Part shown: positions 1 to 8,553 of the stretch, in pieces
Numbering within the stretch: position 1 is the first letter of the stretch
How the letters are laid out: every line of letters begins with the position of its first letter
Assembly (NCBI RefSeq): GCF_000761215.1
Contig: NZ_CP009438.1
Span: 6,304,501 to 6,368,500 of the forward strand
Direction of reading: 5' to 3'
Length of the DNA stretch: 64,000 nt
Source of the DNA: Streptomyces glaucescens
Lineage (GTDB): Bacteria > Actinomycetota > Actinomycetes > Streptomycetales > Streptomycetaceae
The notes under the pieces: model-generated
The model's database searches: none
What the model saw: the letters and a program-made list of their open reading frames with translations, nothing else
What the model was told of the DNA's origin: nothing
Program-made: the position numbers and the translations under genes

Positions 1-1165
1 GGCGTGGCTGCCCGGTCACGGCCGGCACCAGCAATTGAACCGCGGCACCCGCCGCCACGATGACGGGACGCCGCCAGGGGAGGAGGATCACCGCCGCGGT
101 CGTGACGGCGCCCACGGCGGCCGCCACGAGGGCGTGCCCGGCCGATCCGGGCATGACGAGCAGGGACCCGGTCAGGGCCGCCGCCGTGCCCGCGACCAGG
201 AGCGCCAGGTTCCACGGGGCGGCCGGGGAGGTGCGCCCGCGCAGCGGCGCCCAGTCCGCCGGTGAGGCGGCGGTGAGCCGCTGCGGCAGCCACCGCACGA
301 GTGCGAGCAGGTGCTCGCGGGCCTGGCCGGCCCGCGCCGTCCACGTCAGGCGGCCGTGCTCCGAGGCGGCGAACGCGAGGCTCTCCAGGACCCATCTGCT
401 GGTGACGAACGCGATGCCGAACGCCCACAGGGCCACGGCGGCCGAGACCGCCGTGGCCGGATGCCGGCCCAGGTCCACGGCGAGGGCCAGTCCGGTCATG
501 CCGCGGACCACGTAGCCGGCGCCCACGACGACCCACAGGGCGATCAGGGCGGGCCGCGGGGGTGGCGGGATCGTCGAGGTCCGGCCGGTGCCTTTGGCGC
601 GCAGCGCCTCGTAGACGATGGCCACGCCGAAGACCGCGGCGGTCACCGCGGCGAGCGTTCCGGTCAGGTGCAGCCCGGGCAGGGTCAGGGCCAGGGCGGC
701 GACGAGCGCCAGACGCGCCAGCGCCACCGTGAGGCTGGCGGTGACCCGGGCCCGGGCGCGTTCGACCGGTCCGGGCAGCCGGCCGCGGTCCCGCTGGGCG
801 GGGTGGTGCTGGTCGGCGACGAACCCGCGTATGTCGTTCCACTGGTAGCGGGCGGGGTAGACGAGCAGTTCCAGGGCGGCCCAGACGATCAGCGCGCGCA
901 CCGCCGTGTGCGCGGTGACCTCCGCGCCGGCGGCCACGGCCAGCCCGAAGGTGAAGGGCATGAGCAGCCCCTTGACCGCGTCCTTGGGCCGTGGCATCAG
1001 CAGGTAGCCGGCCATCGAGCGGGGGCGGGAGGTGCGCGGCGGCGCGGCCGCGGACCGTCTCCCGCCGTCCAGTGGTTCGAGCACCAGCCTGCGGTGGCCG
1101 GCCCGCTGGGGCCTGGACTCGAACCCGGCGACGGCGACGCGGCGTGCGCGCTTGCCGGCGGTCAT
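1..1165 (-). CDS. UbiA-like prenyltransferase-family membrane protein (partial, 3' end outside window)
   Basis: I translated this frame by hand from an ATG at 1165. It stays open for 388 codons to the window edge, so the C-terminus is missing. The protein is hydrophobic with many membrane segments. Near residue 100 it carries YQWNDIRGFVADQ, which fits the NDxxGxxxD form of the first Mg-diphosphate motif of the UbiA superfamily. Its ATG overlaps the TGA of the HAD phosphatase gene upstream (ATGA), so the two are coupled, and the dehydrogenase gene overlaps the phosphatase in turn. UbiA enzymes transfer prenyl or related groups in the membrane; the acceptor here is unknown. The operon partners suggest a sugar- or polyol-derived substrate, which is inference. 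No second UbiA motif was pinned down. Confidence 0.75.
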   Translation of the reverse strand, partial: MTAGKRARRVAVAGFESRPQRAGHRRLVLEPLDGGRRSAAAPPRTSRPRSMAGYLLMPRPKDAVKGLLMPFTFGLAVAAGAEVTAHTAVRALIVWAALELLVYPARYQWNDIRGFVADQHHPAQRDRGRLPGPVERARARVTASLTVALARLALVAALALTLPGLHLTGTLAAVTAAVFGVAIVYEALRAKGTGRTSTIPPPPRPALIALWVVVGAGYVVRGMTGLALAVDLGRHPATAVSAAVALWAFGIAFVTSRWVLESLAFAASEHGRLTWTARAGQAREHLLALVRWLPQRLTAASPADWAPLRGRTSPAAPWNLALLVAGTAAALTGSLLVMPGSAGHALVAAAVGAVTTAAVILLPWRRPVIVAAGAAVQLLVPAVTGQPR

Positions 1166-1911
1166 GTCGTCACCCGCGCCGCGTCGTCGACGAGGTCGGA
1201 GGCGAACGCGCGCCAGCTCGTCAAGACCCGGGTGGCCCCGGCCCGGTACAGCTCCTCGATCCGGTCGGCCCGCTCGCCGGCCGGCACGAACTGCACGAGG
1301 CCCGTGGTGGCGATGCCCGCCGCCACCGCGGACGCGACGCCGCTGGCCGAGTCCTCCAGGGCGACGGCCTGGTCCGGGGCGATGCCGAGCCTGTCGAGGG
1401 CGAGCCGGTAGACGGCCGGGTCCGGCTTGCCGGCCGGTACCGGCAGGCTGTCCTCGGCGCTGAAGCGGCAGTCCGCCGGCAGCAGCTCGTCCAGGCCGCT
1501 GGCGGCGAAGCACGCGGCGAGCCGCGTCAGCGCGCTGGAACTCACCACAGCCAGCCGATAGCGGCGGCGCAGTGCCGTCAGGGCGCGGATCACGTCCGGC
1601 TGCGGTGTGAGCACCCGCCCGAGGTGGGCCGTCACCTCGGTCTTCTCCCGCCGCACCCAGGTCTCCAGCTGGCCCGCGTCGAGGCGGACGCCCTGGCTGG
1701 TGGCGAGGTCCTGCGCCGTGGTGCGGAAGTTGCGGCCCGTGGTGGTGAGCCGCAGGTGCTCGGGGGAGAAGTCCCCGGTCAGGCCGTAGTGGCGGGCGAA
1801 GCCCTGGGTGACCACGGCGGAGGCGGCGAAGGCGGGTTCCTCGGAGGGGAAGAGGGTTCCGTCCGCGTCAAGGAGCAGTGTGGTCACGCGGGTGGGTTCG
1901 GGGATGCTCAT
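1162..1911 (-). CDS. HAD-superfamily phosphatase (beta-phosphoglucomutase-like)
   Basis: The 249-residue product begins MSIPEPTRVTTLLLDADGTLF. The DADGT motif supplies the nucleophile and acid/base aspartates of HAD phosphatases, and LEDSASGVASAVAAG near the C-terminus is the acidic motif IV region, preceded by GKPDP. The helical cap between them fits subfamily I, which removes phosphate from small sugar or polyol phosphates. I prefer the ATG at 1911 to an in-frame start at 1950 because GGAG stands about 7 nt before it and the extra residues look non-conserved. It overlaps the end of the upstream dehydrogenase by about 44 bp and the downstream UbiA-like gene by 4 bp. The most economical role is dephosphorylation of a sugar phosphate in the same pathway; the substrate is unknown. 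Confidence 0.82.
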   Translation of the reverse strand: MSIPEPTRVTTLLLDADGTLFPSEEPAFAASAVVTQGFARHYGLTGDFSPEHLRLTTTGRNFRTTAQDLATSQGVRLDAGQLETWVRREKTEVTAHLGRVLTPQPDVIRALTALRRRYRLAVVSSSALTRLAACFAASGLDELLPADCRFSAEDSLPVPAGKPDPAVYRLALDRLGIAPDQAVALEDSASGVASAVAAGIATTGLVQFVPAGERADRIEELYRAGATRVLTSWRAFASDLVDDAARVTT

Positions 1912-3394
1912 GGATCTCCAGGGGTCGGGAGGCGGTGACGCGTGGGGCACCGCGTGGTGGTGAGGCCAGCGCGGACCGCAGGGTCGCGCCGCTGCGGAAC
2001 GCGTCGGACAGGGACCGGCGGATGACGGCCACGCTTTCGGTGTCGTCGGCGAGGCCGCCGAACACGTCCGTGATGGCGAGCAGGGGAGACGGATCGCATC
2101 CGCCGCGCAGGGCCGCCTCCCGGAGTTCCTCGGCTCGGGCGTCCTGCACGTCGATCGGTTCTCCCTCCAGGTCCACCCCGCGCAGGTAGCGCAGCCAGGC
2201 GGCCACGGCGAAGGCCAGCCGTGTGCGGCTCCGGCCCTGTGCGTGCGCGTCGTGCAGGGACGGCAGCAGGTAGTCGGGCATCTTCGTCGAGCCCCGGCGG
2301 CAGAGCCGGGCCAGCTGGTCCCCGATGCGGGGGTTGCGCAGGCGTTCCAGCACGGTGTCGCAGTAGGTGCCGAGGTCCATGCCGGGGACGTCCGCGGGCA
2401 GCAGCGGGGCGATCTCCTCGCGCATCAGCCGTCGTACGAAGTCGGCCACGAGCGGGTCCGCCATGGCCTGGTAGGTGCAGCGGTGGCCGGCCAGCCAGCC
2501 GACGTAGCCCAGCGCGCAGTGGGCGCCGTTGAGCAGCCGGCTCTTGATGAGCTTGTAGGGCGCCACGTCGTCCACGAACAGCGCTCCGACCCGGTCCAGC
2601 GGAGGCCGGTCGTTGCAGAAGTCGTCCTCGATGACCCACTGGGTGAACGGTTCGGTGATGACCGGCCAGCGGTCGCCCACCAGGAAGTCCTCCTCCACCA
2701 CGTCCCGGTCGTCGGGGGTGGTGGCGGGGGTGATGCGGTCGACCATGCTGCCGGGGAAGGAGACCCGCTCCTCGATCCACCGGGCCAGGGAGCGGTCGCG
2801 CCGGGCTGCCACCGTCATGACGCCCTCGCGGGTGGCGGCGGCGCTGTCCGGCAGGTTGTCGCACGACAGCACGGTGAACGGGGCGAGGCGGGCATGGCGG
2901 CGGCGGTCGAAGGCATCGACGAGCAGGCCGAACACCGAGTCGCGAGCCTGCTCGGGATCGCCGGGCAGGACGTAGCCGTCCGCCGTGATCGTCAGGGTGA
3001 CCAGCCGTATCCGCGGATCGGCGAGGCGTGCGGCGACCGTCTCCCGGTCCTCGGTCAGCAGCAGGTACTCGACCATGCTGCCGATGATCTTGGCCGTGCT
3101 GTCGTCGGCGCCGCGCTCGACGACGGTGAAGAGGTTGTCCTGCGCGTCGAGGACCTGTCTCATCTGGGGCCGTCTGATGCCGACGCCGATCACCCCCCAC
3201 TGCGAGAAGCCCAGTTCCGCCAGCTGGTCGAAGTAGACCTCCTGATGGGCCCGGTGGAACCCGCCGACGCCGAAGTGCACGATGGCGGGTTCCAGCCGTG
3301 CGCGGTTGTACCCCGGGGTCGCGACCCGGTTGCTGCGGGAGGCGCGGAGAGTGTGGTTGCTCAACGCTGGGACATCGGGGAGTGGCTCCGACAT
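1868..3394 (-). CDS. Mannitol dehydrogenase-family oxidoreductase (mannitol 2-dehydrogenase / fructuronate reductase type)
   Basis: The 508-residue product matches the long-chain polyol dehydrogenase family in length. VHFGVGGFHRAHQ forms the Rossmann start, VLSCDNLPDS is the family's CDN(L) signature, and KSRLLNGAHCALGY supplies the catalytic Lys, Asn and His. These NAD(P)-dependent enzymes interconvert polyols and ketoses or uronate derivatives in the cytoplasm. I start it at the ATG at 3394 with AAAGGAT about 7 nt upstream, not at the longer in-frame start at 3511, whose extra residues look like leader DNA. It is first in an operon with the HAD phosphatase and the UbiA-like protein. Whether the substrate is mannitol, arabinitol, sorbitol or an aldonate cannot be read from sequence. 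Confidence 0.88.
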   Translation of the reverse strand: MSEPLPDVPALSNHTLRASRSNRVATPGYNRARLEPAIVHFGVGGFHRAHQEVYFDQLAELGFSQWGVIGVGIRRPQMRQVLDAQDNLFTVVERGADDSTAKIIGSMVEYLLLTEDRETVAARLADPRIRLVTLTITADGYVLPGDPEQARDSVFGLLVDAFDRRRHARLAPFTVLSCDNLPDSAAATREGVMTVAARRDRSLARWIEERVSFPGSMVDRITPATTPDDRDVVEEDFLVGDRWPVITEPFTQWVIEDDFCNDRPPLDRVGALFVDDVAPYKLIKSRLLNGAHCALGYVGWLAGHRCTYQAMADPLVADFVRRLMREEIAPLLPADVPGMDLGTYCDTVLERLRNPRIGDQLARLCRRGSTKMPDYLLPSLHDAHAQGRSRTRLAFAVAAWLRYLRGVDLEGEPIDVQDARAEELREAALRGGCDPSPLLAITDVFGGLADDTESVAVIRRSLSDAFRSGATLRSALASPPRGAPRVTASRPLEIHEHPRTHPRDHTAP

Positions 3395-3884
3395 GGCGAT
3401 CCTTTGTGCAGCTCGGTACTCCGTCGTCAGGACGACGCAAGACCGGACGCGAGTACCACCATGAGCACGTCCGGAATCGTATTTATCGCACAAATGGGAC
3501 AGAACGCCCATGAAGGTGGCCGTGGACGGCGGCCTCCGGTCGCCGCGTCATGTGCCTTCCTCCTGCTCGGCGGACGTGCCGGTCCGGGACCGGGCAGTCC
3601 GGGGGGGCAGCGCCTCCAGCCGGGTGCGCGTCGTCTCCCGCGGACCGTCCAGGCCCTCACCGTGCGGGCGGACACGGCCACGGCCCCCGGCTGCCGCCGC
3701 AGCACGGCCGGGCCCTCGGCGTCCGCGAGATCCGCCTTGTTCGGCGCCGGCGGCTCCGGTAGGTCCCGCGCAGTGCCCCGGCCGCGGAACGCGGGCGGGT
3801 GCCGACGGGCCGCCGGGGTCGATCTCCGGGCCGGGCGTCGGGGCCGGCGGGCCGGAGGTCCGCCGCCGTGGCGCGGTGAGCCGG
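3395..3884. other. Intergenic region: leader and possible operator of the polyol dehydrogenase operon
   Basis: No convincing gene lies here. Several open frames cross it, but none has a ribosome site with conserved-looking content. An AT-rich patch at 3473-3500 stands out from the surroundings. It contains ATTTATCGCACAAAT (3481-3495), an interrupted palindrome with ATTT/AAAT arms located about 90 bp before the dehydrogenase start. It could be a repressor site for a sugar-responsive regulator, but no such regulator gene is adjacent. The rest (about 3540-3880) lies downstream of fdhD and upstream of the dehydrogenase and holds nothing I recognise. Confidence 0.35.
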
Positions 3885-4733
3885 TCAGCCGGGGGAGGCG
3901 GAAGTCCGCAGGGCGAGCCGGTGTTCGCCCGCGTACACGTTCATCGAGCTGCCCCGCAGGAAGCCCACCAGGGTCAGGCCCGTCTCCGCGGCGAGGTCGA
4001 CGGCGAGCGAGGACGGCGCGGAGACCGCCGCCAGCACCGGGATGCCGGCCATCACGGCCTTCTGCGCCAGCTCGAAGGAGGCCCGGCCCGAGACCAGCAG
4101 GATCGACCGGGACAGCGGCAGGCCGTCGTTCCGCAGGGCGCGGCCGACCAGCTTGTCGACCGCGTTGTGCCGGCCCACGTCCTCCCGGACGTCCAGCAGC
4201 TCTCCGGTCTCGTCGAACAGGGCGGCGGCGTGCAGGCCGCCGGTGCGGTCGAAGACGCGCTGGGCGGCGCGCAGCCGGTCGGGGAGGGCGGCCAGCAGGT
4301 CCGGGTCGACGCGCAGCGGTGGTTCGTCGGCGATCGGCCAGCGGGCCGTCGTCCGGACCGCGTCGAGGCTGGCCTTGCCGCACAGCCCGCAGGAGGAGGT
4401 CGTGTAGACGTTGCGCTCCAGCGTGATGTCGGGCAGCGCCACGCCGGGGGCCGTCCTGACGTCGACCACGTTGTAGGTGTTCGTCCCGTCGGCGGTCGCC
4501 CCCGCGCAGTAGACGATGTTCCGCAGGTCGAGCGCGGTCGCCAGGACGCCCTCGCTGACCAGGAAGCCGGCGGCCAGCGCGAAGTCGTCGCCCGGCGTCC
4601 GCATGGTGATCGCCAGCGGCTTGCCGTTCAGCCGGATCTCCAGGGGCTCCTCGGCGACGAGCGTGTCCGGACGGGACGAGACCGCCCCGTCGCGGATGCG
4701 GATCACCTTGCGTCGTTCCGTGACTCGTCCCAT
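3885..4733 (-). CDS. fdhD: FdhD formate dehydrogenase accessory sulfurtransferase
   Basis: FdhD moves sulfur from cysteine desulfurase to the bis-MGD molybdenum cofactor, which activates formate dehydrogenases. The 282-residue length is typical. Family features are EEPLEIRLNGKPLAITMRTP near the N-terminus, DDFALAAGFLVSEG, and the redox loop SSCGLCGKASLD with the CxxC pair, followed by GRHNAVDKLVG and RASFELAQKA. I start it at the ATG at 4733 (MGRVTERRK); an upstream in-frame start at 4862 would add a low-complexity Gly/Thr stretch. The gene stands alone. No formate dehydrogenase is in the window, so its client must be encoded elsewhere. Confidence 0.93.
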   Translation of the reverse strand: MGRVTERRKVIRIRDGAVSSRPDTLVAEEPLEIRLNGKPLAITMRTPGDDFALAAGFLVSEGVLATALDLRNIVYCAGATADGTNTYNVVDVRTAPGVALPDITLERNVYTTSSCGLCGKASLDAVRTTARWPIADEPPLRVDPDLLAALPDRLRAAQRVFDRTGGLHAAALFDETGELLDVREDVGRHNAVDKLVGRALRNDGLPLSRSILLVSGRASFELAQKAVMAGIPVLAAVSAPSSLAVDLAAETGLTLVGFLRGSSMNVYAGEHRLALRTSASPG

Positions 4734-5097
4734 GTCCCGATCAGTCCCGTCAGTCCCGGTTCCGTACGTGCTGGTCGCCGATACGCCCTTGGTGCCGAGG
4801 TCGCCGAGGTCGCCGGGGGCCACCGGCCGGGCGGGCGGCGAGGCGGCCTCCAGGCGTCTCATTGTCCTGCACGCGCGGCGCGGCGGCCGTCCGGTCCGGC
4901 ACGAGGCGTGGACCGCGGGCTGTACGAACCCGTACGAAAGGCCACACGGCTGTTCGCCGGGTGATCGCCCGGACGACCGACGGTCTGACAGAAGCCGACA
5001 ATCCGGGCGGCCGTTTCCTGTGGCATCACCTGCCGTGCTACCCGTGAGTCACTGATCAGACTGGTGAACCCCGCTACCCAGCACGAGGGGGAACACC
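4734..5097. other. Divergent promoter region between fdhD and the ketosynthase gene
   Basis: About 360 bp separate the two outward-reading genes, so promoters for both should lie here. I see no convincing coding frame and no clear palindrome. The only firm element is the ribosome site GAGGGGG just before the ATG at 5098. Confidence 0.4.
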
Positions 5098-6045
5098 ATG
5101 AACGGCTCGCGCATCGCCGCGATCGGCCACTACCAGCCCGCCAGGGTCCTCACCAACGAGGACGTGGCGCGCCTGGTCGACACCAGCGACGAGTGGATCC
5201 GGACCCGGGTCGGCATCCGGACGCGGCACATCGCCGGCCCCGACGAGCCCGTGGACGAACTGGCCGCGCACGCCGCCGCCAAGGCGCTCGCGACGGCCGG
5301 CCTCGCCCCCGCCGACATCGACCTGGTGCTCGTCGCCACCTCGACGGCCGTCGACCGCTCCCCGAACATGGCCGCCCGTGTCGCCGCCCGGCTCGGCGTT
5401 CCCCGGCCCGCCGCGATGGACGTCAACGTGGTGTGCGCCGGGTTCACCCACGCCCTGGCCACCGCCGACCACACCGTGCGGGCCGGGGCGGCGACCCGGG
5501 CCCTGGTGATCGGCGCGGACAAGATGTCCGACGTCACCGACTGGACCGACCGCACCACCTGCGTGCTCGTCGGCGACGGGGCGGGGGCCGCCGTCGTGGA
5601 GGCCTGCGCACCCGGCACGGAGCCCGGGATCGGGCCGGTGCTGTGGGGGTCGGTGCCCGAGATGGGGCACGCCGTGCGCATCGAGGGCACGCCCGCGCGG
5701 TTCGCGCAGGAGGGACAGAGCGTCTACCGCTGGGCGACGACCCAGCTGCCCCCGCTGGCCCGGGCGGCCTGCGAGCGTGCCGGGCTCGCCCCCGAGGACC
5801 TGGCCGCGGTCGTGCTGCACCAGGCGAACCTGCGCATCATCGAACCCCTCGCGGAACGGCTGGGCGCCGTCAACGCCGTGGTCGCGCGCGACGTCACCGA
5901 ATCGGGCAACACGTCGGCGGCCAGCATCCCGCTCGCGTTCTCCAAGCTGGTGGAGCGGGGCGCGGTGGCGAGCGGGGACCCGGTGCTGCTGTTCGGTTTC
6001 GGGGGCAACCTGTCGTACGCCGGTCAGGTCGTGCGGTGTCCGTGA
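5098..6045 (+). CDS. Beta-ketoacyl-ACP synthase III (FabH-like)
   Basis: The 315-residue thiolase-fold enzyme has the FabH layout: SDEWIRTRVGIRTRHI at the N-terminus, the nucleophile in NVVCAGFTHAL (Cys near residue 118), the active-site His in VVLHQANLRI and Asn in ESGNTSAASIP, and the closing glycine-rich GFGGNLSYAG. FabH enzymes condense an acyl-CoA with malonyl-ACP; relatives outside fatty-acid operons make acyl chains or esters in specialised metabolism. The start at 5098 has GAGGGGG at a good distance. No acyl carrier protein or fab operon is nearby, so this is an orphan copy, more likely dedicated than housekeeping. The substrate is unknown. Confidence 0.9.
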   Translation: MNGSRIAAIGHYQPARVLTNEDVARLVDTSDEWIRTRVGIRTRHIAGPDEPVDELAAHAAAKALATAGLAPADIDLVLVATSTAVDRSPNMAARVAARLGVPRPAAMDVNVVCAGFTHALATADHTVRAGAATRALVIGADKMSDVTDWTDRTTCVLVGDGAGAAVVEACAPGTEPGIGPVLWGSVPEMGHAVRIEGTPARFAQEGQSVYRWATTQLPPLARAACERAGLAPEDLAAVVLHQANLRIIEPLAERLGAVNAVVARDVTESGNTSAASIPLAFSKLVERGAVASGDPVLLFGFGGNLSYAGQVVRCP

Positions 6046-6068
6046 CGCCGCCCGTCGTGCCGGCCCAT

Positions 6069-6160
6069 CCGGGTGCGGGAGCGCCGGTGGTGTGACGGGG
6101 CCTGCCCGGGTGCGGGAGCGCCCGTGGCGTGACCGGGCCGCGCGACTCGTGCGGGAGCGC
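6069..6160 (+). repeat. Short direct repeat after the ketosynthase gene
   Basis: The 10-mer TGCGGGAGCG recurs at 6074, 6111 and 6150, with about 37-39 bp between copies and similar flanking sequence. It lies in the convergent gap between two genes and shows no coding potential. It looks like local repeat expansion in GC-rich DNA. Confidence 0.5.
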
Positions 6161-6262
6161 GCGGGGTGCGCGGAGTGCACCCGTACGCCGTAGGACCCGC
6201 GCGCCCGTCAGCAGCCCCCTCCCCCGGCCCTGAGGGGCGCGCCGCCCGGCGGTGCGGCGCGC

Positions 6263-7090
6263 TCAGAACTCGGCCGCGTGCGTCCGCGCCCACTGCTCGA
6301 AGGTGCGCGGCGCCCGGCCGGTGACCTCCCGCACCGTCGGCAGGACCACGGACTCGTCCAGGGTGCCGTCGACGAAGAAGCTGAAGAAGGCGTCCACGTA
6401 CGGCTTCGGCATCTGCGCCTCCATCTCGGCGCGCGCCTCCGCGTGGCCGAGGGCGACCGGGACCAGGTCCCGGCCCAGCGCCTTGCCGAGGATGCGCACC
6501 CGGTCGGCCGGCAACAGCGCCTCGGGCCCGGTGAGTTCGAGGGCGCGGCCCGTGTACTCGTCGTCGAGCAGGGCGCGCAGGGCGCACTGGGCGATGTCGT
6601 AGGGGTCGATGTCGGTGGTGTACGCGTCCGGGAACGGCACCCGGACGGTGTCGCCCGCGCGGATCTGGTCCGCCAGCCGCAGCGCGTTCGACATGAAGCT
6701 CGTCGGCCGCAGGAACGTCCAGGACAGGCCCGAGGCGCGCACCGCCTCCTCGGCGTCGATCAGGTAGGCGGAGACGGCGTTGCTCGTGTCGCCGGTCCCG
6801 GCGGACCGGGCGGACAGCAGCACCACCCGCTCGACGCCCGCGGCCCGCGCGTCCGCGAGGACGGCCCGCTGTCCCTCGTACCCGGGCATCAGGAACATCG
6901 CGCGTACGCCGTCGAGGGCGTCGCGCACCGTCTCGGCCCGGTTCAGATCGCCCGCCACGGCCTGGACCGAGGCCGGTAAACCGTCCGTCCGGCCGGACCG
7001 GCTCAGCGCCCGCACCGGCTCACCGGCCGCGGCCAGTGCCCGGACCAGCTCGGAGCCGACGTTCCCCGTGGCACCCGTCACCAAGATCAC
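6263..7090 (-). CDS. NmrA-family NAD(P)-binding oxidoreductase or sensor protein
   Basis: The 275-residue product starts with the Rossmann dinucleotide motif VTGATGNVGSELV and continues in the atypical short-chain dehydrogenase pattern of NmrA/HSCARG proteins (for example VVLLSARSAGTGDTS and LTGPEALLPADRVRILG), with no classical YxxxK catalytic pair evident. Members act as NAD(P)H-dependent quinone oxidoreductases or as redox sensors. I chose the GTG at 7090 because GGGAGAGGAC stands just before it. The longer open frame to 7291 would add about 67 residues of unconserved sequence lying over the ROK operator. It is transcribed divergently from the ROK regulator gene, so that regulator could influence it. 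Confidence 0.8.
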   Translation of the reverse strand: MILVTGATGNVGSELVRALAAAGEPVRALSRSGRTDGLPASVQAVAGDLNRAETVRDALDGVRAMFLMPGYEGQRAVLADARAAGVERVVLLSARSAGTGDTSNAVSAYLIDAEEAVRASGLSWTFLRPTSFMSNALRLADQIRAGDTVRVPFPDAYTTDIDPYDIAQCALRALLDDEYTGRALELTGPEALLPADRVRILGKALGRDLVPVALGHAEARAEMEAQMPKPYVDAFFSFFVDGTLDESVVLPTVREVTGRAPRTFEQWARTHAAEF

Positions 7091-7236
7091 GACTGTGTCC
7101 TCTCCCGGCGCCCGGACCGCGACTCGGCCCGGGATCGTGCCCTCATCCTGGGGGGCTCCTCGCGGCGACGCCAGCATCTCGCCGGATCGCACCCGCATGT
7201 CCCGCAGTTGTCCCGTACGCAGGGACGCCTCCAGGT

Positions 7237-7259
7237 CTTTGTCCTGTGAGTGGAGAAAG
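7237..7259 (+). promoter_or_regulatory. Palindromic operator candidate upstream of the ROK gene
   Basis: Arms CTTTGTCC and GGAGAAAG are separated by 7 nt; they are complementary except at one position. The same arms with the same 7-nt spacing recur at 14878-14900 upstream of the secreted multidomain enzyme. It lies about 100 bp before the ROK start, between divergent genes. A likely -10 (TACGTT, 7308-7313) follows. The best guess is the binding site of the adjacent ROK protein, which is inference. Confidence 0.6.
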
Positions 7260-7362
7260 TCGTGGGCAATTCGTGCGCGACTTCTTCCCACCTCCGGCAG
7301 CCACTGCTACGTTCCCCTCGAAAGCCCGACAGCGACGGCCGAACCGAGGCGGGGAGGGGCAC

Positions 7363-8553
7363 GTGAGACGCATGACCGCGCGACCCGCCAACGCCCACCA
7401 GGCCAGACTGCTGAAGCTGTTGCGCGACGGCGGGCCCAACTCCCGGGCCCAGCTGGGCGACCTGGTCGACCTCTCGCGGTCCAAACTGGCCGTGGAGGTG
7501 GACCGGCTGCTGGAGACGGGCCTGGTCGTGGCCGACGGACTCGCCGCCTCGCGCGGCGGCCGGCGCTCCCACAACATCCGGCTCGCCCCCGAACTGCGGT
7601 TCCTCGGCGTCGACATCGGCGCCACCTCCATCGACGTCGCCGTCACCAACGCCGAACTCGAGATCCTGGGGCACATCACCCAGCCCATGGAGGTGCGCGA
7701 GGGACCCGTCGCGGTCTTCGAGCAAGTCCTCGCCATGGCCGCCAAGCTGAAGGCCTCCGGACTCGCCGAGGGCTTCGACGGCGCGGGCATCGGCGTCCCC
7801 GGCCCGGTCCGCTTCCCCGAGGGCATCCCCGTGGCGCCCCCGATCATGCCCGGCTGGGACGGCTTCCCCGTCCGGGAGGCGCTCAGCCAGGAACTCGGCT
7901 GCCCGGTCATGGTCGACAACGACGTGAACCTGATGGCCATGGGGGAGCAGCACGCGGGCGTCGCCCGCTCCGTCGGCGACTTCCTCTGCGTCAAGATCGG
8001 CACCGGTATCGGCTGCGGCATCGTCGTCGGCGGGGGAGTCCACCGCGGCACGACGGGCAGCGCCGGCGACATCGGCCACATCCAGGCCGTACCCGACGGC
8101 CGCCCGTGCGCCTGCGGCAACCGGGGCTGCCTGGAGGCCCACTTCAGCGGTGCCGCCCTCGCGCGGGACGCGCTGGAGGCCGCCCAGCAGGGACGGTCCG
8201 CCGAACTCGCCTCCCGGCTGGACGTGAACGGCACGCTCACCGCCGTGGACGTCGCCGCGGCGGCCGCCGCGGGCGACGCCGTCTGCCTCGACCTGATCCG
8301 CGAGGGCGGCACCCGCACCGGCCAGGTCATCGCCGGCCTGGTCAGCTTCTTCAACCCCGGCCTGGTGGTGATCGGCGGCGGGGTGACCGGCCTCGGCCAC
8401 ACCCTGCTCGCCGCGATCCGCACCCAGGTCTACCGCCAGTCGCTCCCGCTCGCGACCGGCAACCTGCCCATCGTGCTGGGGGAGCTGGGACCCACCGCCG
8501 GTGTCATCGGCGCGGCCCGCCTCATCAGCGACCACTTGTTCTCACCCGCGTAA
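7363..8553 (+). CDS. ROK-family transcriptional regulator
   Basis: The 396-residue protein combines an N-terminal winged helix (about residues 5-65, with SRAQLGDLVDLSRSKLAVEV as helix-turn-helix) with a ROK sugar-kinase-like domain. The domain begins GVDIGATSIDVAV and contains GAGIGVPGPV, DNDVNLMA, KIGTGIGCGIV and the zinc site CACGNRGCLE. ROK regulators bind a sugar or sugar phosphate and act mostly as repressors of catabolic genes. I chose GTG 7363 over the ATG at 7372 because GGGGAGGGG is spaced correctly for it. The gene lies immediately before a ribose-type ABC importer on the same strand and has the 7237 palindrome upstream, so it probably controls sugar uptake and itself. Confidence 0.93.
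   Translation: MRRMTARPANAHQARLLKLLRDGGPNSRAQLGDLVDLSRSKLAVEVDRLLETGLVVADGLAASRGGRRSHNIRLAPELRFLGVDIGATSIDVAVTNAELEILGHITQPMEVREGPVAVFEQVLAMAAKLKASGLAEGFDGAGIGVPGPVRFPEGIPVAPPIMPGWDGFPVREALSQELGCPVMVDNDVNLMAMGEQHAGVARSVGDFLCVKIGTGIGCGIVVGGGVHRGTTGSAGDIGHIQAVPDGRPCACGNRGCLEAHFSGAALARDALEAAQQGRSAELASRLDVNGTLTAVDVAAAAAAGDAVCLDLIREGGTRTGQVIAGLVSFFNPGLVVIGGGVTGLGHTLLAAIRTQVYRQSLPLATGNLPIVLGELGPTAGVIGAARLISDHLFSPA

Noticed and set aside
1113..1135. tRNA-like TGGACTCGAACCCGG segment
   Set aside because: It resembles the complement of a tRNA T arm, but no acceptor or anticodon stems surround it and it lies within the UbiA-like coding sequence.
7091..7291. N-terminal extension of the NmrA-type protein to 7291
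   Set aside because: It would run through the ROK palindrome and adds unconserved sequence; GTG 7090 has a strong ribosome site and begins directly at the Rossmann fold.
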